From Parachlamydiaceae bacterium (GTDB taxonomy: Bacteria > Chlamydiota > Chlamydiia > Chlamydiales > Parachlamydiaceae), in the NCBI GenBank assembly GCA_013816265.1, contig JACDES010000011.1:1-42008 (forward strand): 42,008 nucleotides of DNA, given 5' to 3'. Position numbers and translations under genes: made by a program. The notes beneath the pieces were generated by a model, which ran no database searches, was not told the DNA's origin, and saw only the letters and a list, made by a program, of their open reading frames with translations. This document shows positions 16,976-25,425 of the stretch, piece after piece (the stretch's first letter is position 1; the number at the start of each line of letters is the position of its first letter).

Positions 16976-17800
16976 ATGGACACGCTAACATTTTCGCCTA
17001 TATTTAACCGGGCACTTGCCTTGACTTTTGTGAAGAAGAAGCTTTTGATGGTATTTGCACTATTAGCGTTGAGTGGATTGTTGGTTGTTTTTTTTCGTGG
17101 ATTGGCATGGAATGCAGGGGATTGGGTACAATTAAGTTTAACGTTTCTTCCGATATTTCTTTGTAGTGGAATTCTCATTTCGGTGGGGATTTTATTGATA
17201 CGAATTTACCATAATGAAATCAAGCATCGCTCTGATAGTTATCGTAATATAGTCTCAAAGTCATGGGAAATTATTATCGGGGCATCTTATTTTGCGATTC
17301 CAATTATTTTGACCTATTTATTGCTTTGGATGTTACTTGGTATTTTTGTTTTGTTGAAAGAGATTCCACTTGTGGGAGATTTCTTTAGTGTTATTTTATC
17401 ATTTGCACCTTTTTTAATTAATTTAGGAGCTCTTCTATTATGTTTAGTAAGCCTGCTAATGCTCTTTTTTGTGACACCCATCATCGCCTTAAAGGGTATG
17501 GACCGTGGGCTTGTCTTTCAGGTAGTCGTGAGAAGGCTGGAAAAAGATCCTTTCACCAATATGGTGCTCGTGCTTATAGCCCTGCTACCCCTTTTATTCA
17601 TTTTAAGTCTACTCATTTTATCAGCCATCTTGACTGATACCATTTGTATGGATTGTCAAACTTTGCCTCAGATAGTGTTGAAGTGGTTTTTTATTATGGT
17701 GCCTTTTACAGCATTTTTGACCCCTGCGATCGTGTTTTTTTTCAATTTTGCTGCTGAAGCACATGTGCTGATGCAAAAGAAGAATACAGTTGTGACCTGA
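16976..17800 (+). CDS. Polytopic membrane protein, unknown function
   Basis: 274 residues with about six hydrophobic segments (roughly 24-42, 53-80, 100-128, 135-168, 193-222 and 233-258). There are no catalytic or transporter motifs I recognise. The N-terminal TFSPIFNRALALTFVKKKLL is a basic amphipathic lead-in, as in several chlamydial conserved membrane proteins that resemble the YihY/DUF975-like shape, but I cannot name the family. AAAAGGAAC upstream of ATG 16976 is the likely ribosome binding site. It begins 16 bases after gltA, so it is probably the third gene of the mdh operon. The convergent array at 17806 follows directly. Confidence 0.82.
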   Translation: MDTLTFSPIFNRALALTFVKKKLLMVFALLALSGLLVVFFRGLAWNAGDWVQLSLTFLPIFLCSGILISVGILLIRIYHNEIKHRSDSYRNIVSKSWEIIIGASYFAIPIILTYLLLWMLLGIFVLLKEIPLVGDFFSVILSFAPFLINLGALLLCLVSLLMLFFVTPIIALKGMDRGLVFQVVVRRLEKDPFTNMVLVLIALLPLLFILSLLILSAILTDTICMDCQTLPQIVLKWFFIMVPFTAFLTPAIVFFFNFAAEAHVLMQKKNTVVT

Positions 17801-17805
17801 GAAAT

Positions 17806-17971
17806 ATGGACTATATGGACAGAAATGGACTGTATGGACTGTATGGACAGAAATGGACTGTATGGTCTTTTTGTTATAATTCTGTGAGGAAAAATGTTTT
17901 TTTGTCCATATAGTCCATATAGTCCATATAGTCCATACAGTCCATATAGTCCATAATTGTCCATTGTCCAT
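17806..17971. repeat. TGGAC short-period repeat arranged as inverted arms
   Basis: The left arm (17806-17866) is made of ATGGACTGT/ATGGACAGAA units. The right arm (17904-17971) has GTCCATATA nine-mers at 17904, 17913, 17922 and 17940, with variants at 17931 and 17949, then two GTCCATT. The arms are complementary, so the transcript could fold into a long hairpin over a central 37 bases. It lies between the membrane-protein stop and the convergent broken gene at 17996. A related array with a ten-base unit is at 34499-34680. Confidence 0.9.
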
Positions 17972-17995
17972 TCTACCTTCAAGGATAAATTCAAT

Positions 17996-18861
17996 CTAAC
18001 TCAACGGCTTCATTTGCTCATTAATTTTTTTGATCAAATCCAATAATTCTGTAGCTTTATCGGTATCACCCTTAGTGAGTAATTGCTCCATAATTTGTGC
18101 AAAGGCTTTGTTCCTAATTTCGGGTTTAGCAATTCTTTTGGCTATTTCGATACCCCGATATGTTTGACCAAACTTATTGCAAGAAGTCGCTATCAATAAG
18201 AATGCGTCATCCTTAATAAATGTAGGTTCTGCAGAGCGAGAAAGTATTACCTCTTGTGGCAAAAGTTCGGCTACCTCTAAAGCTTTTTTAATATATCCAA
18301 GATCTAAAAAGGCTTTAGAACAGTCTTTAAAAGCTTTGGCTTTAATACCATCTGCCATTCCATGATCAATAGTAATATGGGCATAATTTTCCGTTACTAA
18401 TGCTTTCTTCGTTTTATTTAACTCTCCCAGTAAAGCTGCTACAGATTTATCTGTACATGAGGCTTTCATTTTTGCTAAATCGACTTCTTTTAAAATTTTT
18501 GCAAAGAATATTTTTTTTTCGATCAAATCTTCTCTCAAATCATATAAATTAGTTGAGGTGAAAAATGGCCTTTGCTCGAGTAATGACTCTAGAGTGATGA
18601 TAGTGGAATTTTTTTGAGTATGGTCTAAATTGTCCAATATAAAATTAATTAATTTTGATGCATTATTATTTAATTGATTAGCAGTTTCTTCGATGGAAAA
18701 TTTTTTATTTTCTAAACTACTTTTTGCAAGAGGAACTCTATCGGATATAGATAAATAGGATAAAAATTCCTTTTAAGGACATGAGGTAACTCTGGTGGTT
18801 TTGTTTTTTCTGGTTTTATTGGTGTATCTTTTCCTTGAGTATTTAAATCTGGTCCATTCAT
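17996..18861 (-). pseudogene. Helical-repeat protein gene interrupted by one frameshift
   Basis: The 3' part (to about 18772) encodes a helical protein with TPR-like phrasing (FLDLGYIKKALEVAELLP, RNKAFAQIMEQLLTKGDTDK). It has no good start: an isolated TTG at 18637 could serve, but the frame stays open and coding-like upstream to 18772. A separate frame from ATG 18861, preceded by GAGG, encodes MNGPDLNTQGKDTPIKPEKT and ends with ELPHVLK near the sequence CTTAAAAGG. A -1 shift at that A4 joins them as HVLKKEFLSYLSISDRVPLA, giving about 289 residues. A single missing A, recoding or a sequencing error would each explain it. The function is unknown. Confidence 0.6.
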
Positions 18862-19075
18862 AAAAGCCTCTTTCAAGTTAATTGAATTAAGCAGCTTTAC
18901 AATAAGCATTATAACAACTAATTTAATTAATTTAGTAATATTTATTAGGTTTTATTTGTTTTAAAGTAATTTGTATTATTATGTTGGTGTTATTTTATTC
19001 ATATTGTATTATACTAAAAATAGGGCAAAAGTTTTAAATTATAGATTTGCAATTTAAATTCATTTGGAGGGCTTT

Positions 19076-19951
19076 ATGGCTTCAATTAATCCCAATTTTT
19101 TTATTCCATCAAAAGATGGAATGAGCATAGAAAAATCTTTTGCTGTATCGAATCCTGTAGTCTCAACAAATCCTGTTGCAGGAGGTGATATAACCAAAGA
19201 GGATGAAATATACCGATTAACAGCAAAAATTTATGATATACTTAAACCTTTTCTTTTCTATGAGAGTGATCTTCCTTATCACACAGGCAAAGTGACGGTG
19301 GCAAAGGCAAATCTAGCTGATGCTAAAAAACTGGGAAAACCTTTAAGCGAAATCGATTCTCTAGAGAGACAAGTAGTCTTCGATCAAATAAAATTAAATG
19401 AAATAAAAGACAAATTTCAAAAGTATAAAGATGCTTTAAACATGAGTGTATTTATTGATGATGTAAATAAAATATTACATGATATGCATCTTCCCGCATC
19501 TCTTGCTTTTAAGGTGGATCCTAAAGATCGAAATTTTGACTCAATGGGATCTTATTTTCCTTCACCATTAACTTTAGATGTCAATATTATGAAGGGATCT
19601 TTTTATAAGCCTGGGTTTGATGATTTTATTAAGAGAATTATTACTAAACAAGAACATAGACATACTCAGCAAAATGAATTAAATAGATTACTACAGGATT
19701 CAAAAAGTACCCCCGAACAAATTAATGCGGTTGAAGCTCATATAGCTAAAATCAATGGCGATATTTATTCAGAAAAAAGATTGGCAATTTTTAGGTTACA
19801 ACAAATTTTTGAAAGACCAAGGAGTAATCCATTCTCTGATTTACAACAAAAGGTTTCAGATCCAAATGGATTTATTACTTCGATTAATAATGAAAAAAAA
19901 GAATTTAAAAAGCTTTTTAAGCATTTAAAGAATAGAAAACATAGGATATAA
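19076..19951 (+). CDS. Lineage-specific protein, unknown function
   Basis: 291 residues, starting at ATG 19076 with GGAGG at 19066-19070; an in-frame TTG at 19064 overlaps that site and is unlikely. Not recognised. The first 40 residues are polar and Ser/Thr/Pro-containing, which would suit a type III secretion signal. The middle is helical (VAKANLADAKKLGKPL), residues 150-190 are more loop-rich (SMGSYFPSPLTLDVNIMKGS), and the C-terminus is a basic helix ending KEFKKLFKHLKNRKHRI. No membrane segment. Palindrome copy 3 starts one or two bases after its stop. It faces away from the broken gene at 17996 and could be regulated from the shared 200-bp region. Confidence 0.75.
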   Translation: MASINPNFFIPSKDGMSIEKSFAVSNPVVSTNPVAGGDITKEDEIYRLTAKIYDILKPFLFYESDLPYHTGKVTVAKANLADAKKLGKPLSEIDSLERQVVFDQIKLNEIKDKFQKYKDALNMSVFIDDVNKILHDMHLPASLAFKVDPKDRNFDSMGSYFPSPLTLDVNIMKGSFYKPGFDDFIKRIITKQEHRHTQQNELNRLLQDSKSTPEQINAVEAHIAKINGDIYSEKRLAIFRLQQIFERPRSNPFSDLQQKVSDPNGFITSINNEKKEFKKLFKHLKNRKHRI

Positions 19952-19952
19952 A

Positions 19953-20085
19953 ATTGTAGCAAAAAACGAAGCGAAAGCGAAAGAGGGCTTTCGTACTCCA
20001 AACGCTACGCGTAGACTTGAAAATAGCTGAATCGCGAAGCGTTTGGAATGCGAAAGCCCTCTTTCGCTTTCATTTTAGCTACAAT
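19953..20085. repeat. Dispersed palindrome, copy 3
   Basis: A 133-bp palindrome from ATTGTAGCAAAAAACGAAG to TTTTAGCTACAAT. The core arm is GCGAAAGAGGGCTTTCG then ACTCCAAACGCTACGCG. The centre (GACTTGAAAATAGCTGAATC) resembles copy 2 rather than copies 1, 4 and 5. The TGTAGCAAAAA end is shared with copy 5. It starts immediately after the preceding stop codon. Confidence 0.9.
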
Positions 20086-20202
20086 CTATACAAGCCACAA
20101 TATAACGACACGTCTAATAAAAGGATATTTGTATAAAAACATTTAATCAGTTTGTCACTTTTCATTATTTTTCTTAAAAAAAATACCAATACTAAATAAC
20201 TG

Positions 20203-20231
20203 TTGTTTTAAATTATTTTATTTGTTATAAT
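20203..20231 (+). promoter_or_regulatory. Promoter of the Inc-like gene
   Basis: TTGTTT (20203-20208), a 17-base spacer and a perfect TATAAT (20226-20231) lie about 50 bases upstream of the ATG at 20284. AGAGAAC just before the ATG is the probable ribosome binding site. Confidence 0.6.
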
Positions 20232-20283
20232 TAAATTTGTTTTTAATTAATCGTGAAATTAATAATTTTAATATGAGAGAACT

Positions 20284-20658
20284 ATGATTACACCAGCAAG
20301 TCAAAGCATGTATGTTCAACCGGTAAGCAATGATCTACAAGATCCTGTGAAAAAGGTAGTTGAAGGTACTGGAAATGAAAATAAAAATAAAGTTGTTGTT
20401 CAAGAGAGAAGTAAGTTAGAAAAAGCTCAGCATCATATTCAAAATATCACTGTATTGACAGGCATAGCAGCTGTTATTGCAGGAATTGGTTCCGCTTTAT
20501 TATTGATCACATCAGATAATGGTCTTTGGCATAAACGCGGTGAAAAGCTAAGCAATGTTTATGCAATATTAGAAATGGTTGCTATTGCAGCTGTTGTGAC
20601 TTTAGTCGCAATAAAAGTAACTCCTTATGCTTTAGCACTTTTAGCTATAAAAGCGTAA
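20284..20658 (+). CDS. Two-helix membrane protein, candidate Inc-like inclusion protein
   Basis: 124 residues. A polar N-terminus of about 55 residues is followed by a hydrophobic segment (about 56-76, VLTGIAAVIAGIGSALLLIT), a short charged loop (SDNGLWHKRGEK) and a second segment (about 94-122, ILEMVAIAAVVTLVAIKVTP). Two closely spaced helices behind a polar N-terminus form the bilobed profile used to predict chlamydial inclusion membrane proteins, which are type III secreted. There is no cleavable signal peptide. The sequence itself is not recognisably similar to a named Inc. It has its own promoter and converges on the FAD oxidoreductase with four bases between the stops. A small inner-membrane protein is the alternative. 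Confidence 0.75.
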   Translation: MITPASQSMYVQPVSNDLQDPVKKVVEGTGNENKNKVVVQERSKLEKAQHHIQNITVLTGIAAVIAGIGSALLLITSDNGLWHKRGEKLSNVYAILEMVAIAAVVTLVAIKVTPYALALLAIKA

Positions 20659-20662
20659 TATA

Positions 20663-21667
20663 TTACTCATTCTTTTTTTCGAGGATCTGAAAGGCTAGTT
20701 TCTTTGCATAAAGTGCATGATAAAGGAGACCTTTCGATCCCATTCCAGTCAAAACCCAAGTATTCATCTCAATTCTTTCAGCTAATGGCAGATGATTTTT
20801 TGTCACGACACGAAGTCCGGAATAACATCCAACGATTTTAGCATCTTCTAAAGCTGGTATCATCGCTACAACTTTGGGTAAGATCTCATTTTTCGCAACG
20901 TCCACATCAGGTTCAATACTTTTATATCCTCTTTCAAATGTAGCCCCAGCAAGACATTTAGACCCATCTTCATTCATAACAACATATGCTTGAGAATTTA
21001 GAGCGAATGGGAGCGGTGGAAGCCTCTTCGGCCACTCTAATTCCAAAATCTGGCCTTTCACAATGGAAAGAGAATAACTCGATATTTGTGGGAAATCGAT
21101 AATTTCAGCACCCGATGTTAGTATAACAGCGTCACAGTTCTTGAATTCTTTTAAAGAATTTATCTTTCGAATTTCTAAATTAACCCCACGTTGTTGGCAG
21201 GCATTCCAAAGTCCCATTAAATAGAGCGGAGAATTTACTATCATTCCATTCTGGATCCAAATTCCAGGTGCCTCAACTAACTGAGGATAAAGTGTATGAC
21301 AAGCCGCTGAATCTAACCATTTGATATCATTTGAATACTTGTTAGCACACTGTAAAAAATCGAGTCTTTGTTCTTCATTGACAGCTATCCGTAAAATTCC
21401 TTTTTGCAATGCAACAGGTTGCTGTAACGTCTTTTGTGAAATATCGATTAATTCTTTAGTTGCTTCTACCCCTTCGATACCCATTCGATTCAATTTAGCA
21501 TGAGCTCCGGCATAGGGATGGAGTAATCCAACGGCTATTCCAGAAGCTCCGGCACCAATTCCCTTAGAATCATAAATAGTAATATATAAGGGGGAGCGGG
21601 CTTGTTCTAAAAGATACCAAGCAATAGCAAGTCCGGAAAATCCAGCGCCGATAATAGCAATGTTCAT
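20663..21667 (-). CDS. FAD-dependent oxidoreductase of the DAO family (MnmC C-domain-like)
   Basis: 334 residues. The N-terminal dinucleotide fold is IAIIGAGFSGLAIAWYLLE (GxGxxG at 7-12), followed by the acidic strand end and GAGASGIAVGLLHPYAG. ASGxxxGLLxP is characteristic of the MnmC oxidase domain and related amino-acid oxidases. The C-terminal FAD motif is YSGLRVVTKNHLPLAERI...VLTGMGSKGLLYHAL (in two pieces). Substrates could be the cmnm group of tRNA wobble uridine, glycine or a D-amino acid; no MnmC methyltransferase half is attached. I recall a DAO-type gene (CT375) beside mdh in Chlamydia, so this may be its ortholog. The start has no strong ribosome binding site. Confidence 0.85.
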   Translation of the reverse strand: MNIAIIGAGFSGLAIAWYLLEQARSPLYITIYDSKGIGAGASGIAVGLLHPYAGAHAKLNRMGIEGVEATKELIDISQKTLQQPVALQKGILRIAVNEEQRLDFLQCANKYSNDIKWLDSAACHTLYPQLVEAPGIWIQNGMIVNSPLYLMGLWNACQQRGVNLEIRKINSLKEFKNCDAVILTSGAEIIDFPQISSYSLSIVKGQILELEWPKRLPPLPFALNSQAYVVMNEDGSKCLAGATFERGYKSIEPDVDVAKNEILPKVVAMIPALEDAKIVGCYSGLRVVTKNHLPLAERIEMNTWVLTGMGSKGLLYHALYAKKLAFQILEKKNE

Positions 21668-21699
21668 TTATAGCCTCTTGCTAAAATAATTTCGAATAT

Positions 21700-21727
21700 G
21701 AATTGTCAGGAATTGTCCGAGAATTGT
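21700..21727. promoter_or_regulatory. Three helically phased GAATTGT repeats
   Basis: GAATTGT occurs at 21700-21706, 21710-21716 and 21721-21727, with start-to-start spacing of 10 and 11 bases (one helical turn). TATAAG follows at 21742-21747. The block lies between the divergent FAD oxidoreductase gene and the 21784 operon, where an operator would be expected. No regulator is known. Confidence 0.35.
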
Positions 21728-21783
21728 AAAGTTTATTCTTCTATAAGACGTAACAAATTTGTTTTTATTAAATAGAGGATATT

Positions 21784-22401
21784 TTGAAATACGTTAGCAA
21801 GAAACAGCAAATTCTTAATGTGTTGATAATTTTTTTTAGCTCTTTTTTATTAGCCGGTTTATTTGCCGGATATATGATTTACAATTATAGCCCTACTGTA
21901 GGGTACCTCGCTGCTAATACAATTTTATCTCCTGACGTTGTAGAAAAAATTTCATATATCGATTCACATCCTACTACAGACAAGGAGTCAAAATTTATTT
22001 TTAACGGAATAGTATTTTCATATTATGACAAAACCACAGGGCGATTGAAACAACTCCCGATTAATGCAAATTCTTATAAACAATTTTATTCAATGGTAGA
22101 ATCAGAAAAGAGCTTAGATAATATCAATGGTCAAGTAGAAAGAGAATTTAATCAAAGAGACCTCGCATTTTTAACAATTACTGTAAAAACCGACTCGAGT
22201 AACCTTCAACAAGCCACAAAAAATTTTCAACTGATTCAATTCAATGATAAGGATTATTTTCGGGTTCAGTTGAGGGGGGAAAAAAATAAGATTGAATGGG
22301 CTTATTTTTATAAACCTGGCCTATATGAAGAAATATTGAGTTTATTTCTAGAAAAAACGGATAATAGACCGCGCGTGGCTATAAGTCATCAGCAGTTATG
22401 A
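21784..22401 (+). CDS. Membrane-anchored protein, unknown function
   Basis: 205 residues beginning at TTG 21784. GAGG at about 21775-21778 makes this unusual start credible, and no ATG lies nearby in frame. Residues 13-34 (FFSSFLLAGLFAGYMIYNYS) are a single N-terminal transmembrane helix or uncleaved signal. The remaining 170 residues are a soluble domain with mixed strands and helices, probably periplasmic (FRVQLRGEKNKIEWAYFYKP). No motif is recognised. It is the first gene of a four-gene cluster with the PhnP-like hydrolase (12 bases downstream), hflX and radC. Confidence 0.78.
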   Translation: MKYVSKKQQILNVLIIFFSSFLLAGLFAGYMIYNYSPTVGYLAANTILSPDVVEKISYIDSHPTTDKESKFIFNGIVFSYYDKTTGRLKQLPINANSYKQFYSMVESEKSLDNINGQVEREFNQRDLAFLTITVKTDSSNLQQATKNFQLIQFNDKDYFRVQLRGEKNKIEWAYFYKPGLYEEILSLFLEKTDNRPRVAISHQQL

Positions 22402-22413
22402 AAGAGGTCTAAA

Positions 22414-23190
22414 ATGAAAGGTCAGTTATTATTTTTAGGGACAGGATCTTCGACGGGTATACCAGTTATTAGTTGTACATGTCCTGTGTGTCAGTCAAAC
22501 TCACCATTGAATAAAAGATTACGCCCTTCAGCCCTTTTGAAGATAGGTAAACAACAATTTCTAATAGATGCAGGACCAGACTTGCGCCAGCAAGCATTAC
22601 GTTATCAAATTACGAAAATTGATGGCGTTTTGCTAACACATGCTCATCATGACCATACTGCAGGAATAGATGAATTGCGTGTCTATCATTTTAGAAGTAA
22701 AAAATCGGTTCCTGTTTTGCTATCGAAAGAAACGGCGGATGATATAAAACGACGTTACGACTACATCTTCCACGAACATTTTATTGATGATAAGCTCGTA
22801 ACAAAACTGGACTTAAAAATACTAACGCATCCTACAGGTAAAATTACTTTTGAAGGCATTCCGATACAATATATGTCCTACGAACAAGGTAAAATGCCTG
22901 TCAATGGTTATAGAATTGGTGATTTTGCTTATTTATCAGACATTCGCCATTATCCCCCGGATATTTTTGATCATTTAATAGGGGTGAAAACATTAGTTAT
23001 CAGTGCATTAGCACGTGAGCCCACACATTTGCATTTTTCTGTGGATGAAGCTATAGCATTTATTAATAAGGTGGGAGCTAAAAAAGGGTATCTGACCCAT
23101 ATTTCACATGACTTGGAACATGATCAGATAAATGCAATTTTGCCCCCACATGTAAGATTATCCTACGACGGATTAGAAATAGATTTTTGA
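22414..23190 (+). CDS. Metallo-beta-lactamase-fold hydrolase, PhnP-like
   Basis: 258 residues. The N-terminal LFLGTGSSTGIP and the Cys21/Cys23/Cys26 cluster (CTCPVC) are PhnP-subfamily features, the cysteines forming a structural zinc site. The catalytic metal motif HxHxDH is His76, His78, Asp80 and His81 (THAHHDHTAGIDEL), followed by AYLSDIRHYPPDI (metal-bridging Asp) and LTHISHDLEHD near the C-terminus. Phosphodiesterase activity on cyclic phosphates or nucleotides is expected; the true substrate is unknown and no phosphonate operon is present. I recall the same order (phnP-like then hflX, or its inverse) in Chlamydia as CT380/CT379. The stop overlaps a possible hflX start. Confidence 0.9.
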   Translation: MKGQLLFLGTGSSTGIPVISCTCPVCQSNSPLNKRLRPSALLKIGKQQFLIDAGPDLRQQALRYQITKIDGVLLTHAHHDHTAGIDELRVYHFRSKKSVPVLLSKETADDIKRRYDYIFHEHFIDDKLVTKLDLKILTHPTGKITFEGIPIQYMSYEQGKMPVNGYRIGDFAYLSDIRHYPPDIFDHLIGVKTLVISALAREPTHLHFSVDEAIAFINKVGAKKGYLTHISHDLEHDQINAILPPHVRLSYDGLEIDF

Positions 23191-23201
23191 TAAAAAAAAT
23201 A

Positions 23202-24548
23202 ATGGTACAAAAAGTGAAAGATAACTCAGATTTAATTGATAATCACGAAGAACAACTCAAAACAACATTGCTGATAGCATCATATCAGGGCAATACGCAA
23301 AAGCATGACTGTGAAGAGCATTTGAGTGAATTGGATTTGCTAGTTCAAACTTTTGGGATGAGTGTTGCTGAGAAGATTCCCTGTCCATTGCGCAAATATG
23401 ATGCCTCTACATTCTTAAGTAAAGGGAAACTTGAAGAAGCTGTAAAAAGAGCACATGAATTGAATGTTGATTTTGTTGTTTTCGATGATGAAATTACTCC
23501 AGGTCAGCAAAGAAATTTAGAAGTCGCTTTTGGAAGGCCTGTGATCGATCGAACCGAGGTGATTTTAGGGGTTTTTGGACAACGAGCTCAAACCAAGGAA
23601 GCCAAATTACAAATTGAGTTAGCTTTAATAAAATATGAAGCACCCCGCCTTAAAAGATTGTGGACACACTTATCACGTCAAAAAGGGACCGGAGGAGCTG
23701 GTGGCGGTTCAGGAGGTAGTGGTGGGTATACAAAAGGGGAAGGGGAGAAACAAATTGAGATCGACCGTCGTATTTTAAAGCGTAAAATTGATTTGTTACA
23801 GAAAGAGCTTGAGGAAGTAAGAGCTTATCGCGAAACGCAGCGTACGGCACGTGAAAGATCGGAAATTCCCGTTTTTGCGATCATAGGATATACAAATGCG
23901 GGTAAATCTACTTTGTTAAATGCATTAACCGATGCCAATGTCTTTGTTGAAGATAAGTTATTTGCCACTTTGGATACGACGACACGAAAATTTACTCTGC
24001 CTCATAATCAGGAAATATTGCTGGTTGATACAGTCGGTTTTATTCGTAAACTCCCTCATTTGTTAGTTGCAGCATTTCGTAGTACATTGGAAGAAGCTTT
24101 CCAATCTGACATATTACTGCATTTAATTGATGTGAGTCATCCGATGGCAGAAGAACAAGCTGAGACAGCTCATGAAGTGTTAAAAGAGCTTGGAGCTTCA
24201 AAAACGCCAATTATTACGGTCTTGAATAAAATTGACAAATGTGATGATCCTGCTCGTGTAAATCGTTTAAGAATGACATATCCAAAAAATGTGACTATTT
24301 CAGCATTGAATCATACCGGGTTTGAAGATTTAACAAATATGATGATGAAGGAGCTTAGCAAACTCAGAAAACATGTTGAATTACGCATTCCTCAAAGTGA
24401 ATATGCAATTGTTAGTGAAGTGATGAGGGTTGGTAATATTGTTTCTCAAAATTATGATGAAAACGATGTTCTACTAAATGCGAGTATTCCTACTACATTG
24501 GCAAATAAGCTCGCACGATATATTGTACAAGAGACGACTTCAATATGA
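23202..24548 (+). CDS. hflX: Ribosome-associated GTPase HflX
   Basis: 448 residues from ATG 23202; a TTG at 23187 would add five residues and overlap the previous stop by four bases. The N-terminal HflX domain covers about 1-165 (FVVFDDEITPGQQRNLE, VIDRTEVILGVFGQRAQTKE). A Gly-rich hinge (GTGGAGGGSGGSGGYTKGEG) and the helical KQIEIDRRILKRKI linker follow. GTPase motifs are G1 GYTNAGKST (about 229-237), G3 DTVGFIRKLP and G4 NKID. HflX splits stalled or hibernating ribosomes under stress. radC starts inside its stop codon (ATGA overlap), so expression is coupled. There is no sign of damage. Confidence 0.96.
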   Translation: MVQKVKDNSDLIDNHEEQLKTTLLIASYQGNTQKHDCEEHLSELDLLVQTFGMSVAEKIPCPLRKYDASTFLSKGKLEEAVKRAHELNVDFVVFDDEITPGQQRNLEVAFGRPVIDRTEVILGVFGQRAQTKEAKLQIELALIKYEAPRLKRLWTHLSRQKGTGGAGGGSGGSGGYTKGEGEKQIEIDRRILKRKIDLLQKELEEVRAYRETQRTARERSEIPVFAIIGYTNAGKSTLLNALTDANVFVEDKLFATLDTTTRKFTLPHNQEILLVDTVGFIRKLPHLLVAAFRSTLEEAFQSDILLHLIDVSHPMAEEQAETAHEVLKELGASKTPIITVLNKIDKCDDPARVNRLRMTYPKNVTISALNHTGFEDLTNMMMKELSKLRKHVELRIPQSEYAIVSEVMRVGNIVSQNYDENDVLLNASIPTTLANKLARYIVQETTSI

Positions 24549-25231
24549 TCCAATATTCGATACAGCAATTACCTTTGGAGGATCGGCCAAGAGAGCGGTT
24601 GATGAGTAATGGCGCGGAAGCAATGTCTACAATTGAGTTAATTGCGATCATTCTTGGTAGTGGGACAAAAGAAATACCCGTCTTACAATTGGCTCATCAA
24701 ATTGTGGCGCAGTTTGGTGGCCTTAGAGAATTATCAGAAGCTACTATTTCTGAGTTATGTCAAGTGAAGGGTGTTGGTATTGCAAAAGCGATACAACTCA
24801 AAGCAGCATTTAATCTAGGGATGCGTGCGGCAAGACAAGTGATACCACCCAAATATCGCATAGAACACCCTTTGCATGCCTATCATTTGATAAAAGACGA
24901 GCTTGAGCGAGAAACCAGAGAATTATTTGTAGTGATTCTTCAAGATGTAAAAAATTATGTTATCACTCATGAAGTTGTATCCATTGGGAGTCTTTCTCAG
25001 ACGCTTGTCCATCCGAGAGAGGTTTTTTATCCTGCTATTAGGCATAAGGCATCGAGTATGATTGTTGCACATAATCATCCGAGTGGTGATCCAACACCCT
25101 CTCCACAAGATTTTGAAATTACCAAGACCTTGTTGGAAATCGGCAAACTTATTGCTATCCCTATTCATGATCATATTATTATTGGTGATCAAAAATTCAT
25201 TTCAATGCGTCAGACCGGTTTCAAATTTTAA
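24545..25231 (+). CDS. radC: RadC family protein (JAMM metalloprotease fold)
   Basis: 228 residues, the family's normal length. The N-terminal part has the RadC helix-hairpin-helix (LPLEDRPRERLMSNGAEAMS, then ELCQVKGVGIAKAIQLKAAF). The C-terminal JAMM metal site is complete: His176, His178, Ser186 and Asp189 in AHNHPSGDPTPSPQDFEITK. The name implies DNA repair, but that role is not supported in model bacteria and the biochemical activity is open. It overlaps hflX by four bases and ends the operon that starts at 21784. Palindrome copy 4 begins about 50 bases after the stop. Confidence 0.95.
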   Translation: MIQYSIQQLPLEDRPRERLMSNGAEAMSTIELIAIILGSGTKEIPVLQLAHQIVAQFGGLRELSEATISELCQVKGVGIAKAIQLKAAFNLGMRAARQVIPPKYRIEHPLHAYHLIKDELERETRELFVVILQDVKNYVITHEVVSIGSLSQTLVHPREVFYPAIRHKASSMIVAHNHPSGDPTPSPQDFEITKTLLEIGKLIAIPIHDHIIIGDQKFISMRQTGFKF

Positions 25232-25279
25232 TTTTTATTTGATTCAATTTAATGAAGGCTTGTAGACATGTTGACAAAT

Positions 25280-25425
25280 ATGGCGCTTCATAACAAAGCG
25301 AAAGAGGACTTTCGCACTCCAAACGCTACGCGTAGCTTTGGAAATCTGTAGCATAAATATTTCTTAAAGCTGCGCAAAGCGTTTGGAGTGCGAAAGTCCT
25401 CTTTCGCTTTGTTATAAAGCGCCAT
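25280..25425. repeat. Dispersed palindrome, copy 4
   Basis: 146 bp. The left arm ATGGCGCTTCATAACAAAGC and its right inverse (GTTATAAAGCGCCAT) enclose the common core. The upstream flank GACAAATATGGCGCTTCATA is shared with the outer arm of copy 2. The centre (GAAATCTGTAGCATAAATAT) appears in inverted orientation in copy 5. It sits in the 668-bp gap between radC and the giant gene. Confidence 0.9.

Noticed and set aside
17621-17994. Minus-strand ORFs rich in Tyr-Gly-Leu or Trp-Thr-Ile repeats
   Set aside because: They are translations of the nine-base TGGAC array, in two frames at once, without ribosome binding sites.
24923-25192. 89-codon minus-strand ORF inside radC
   Set aside because: It lies opposite a well-conserved radC region including the JAMM motif; no start signal and no recognisable protein.
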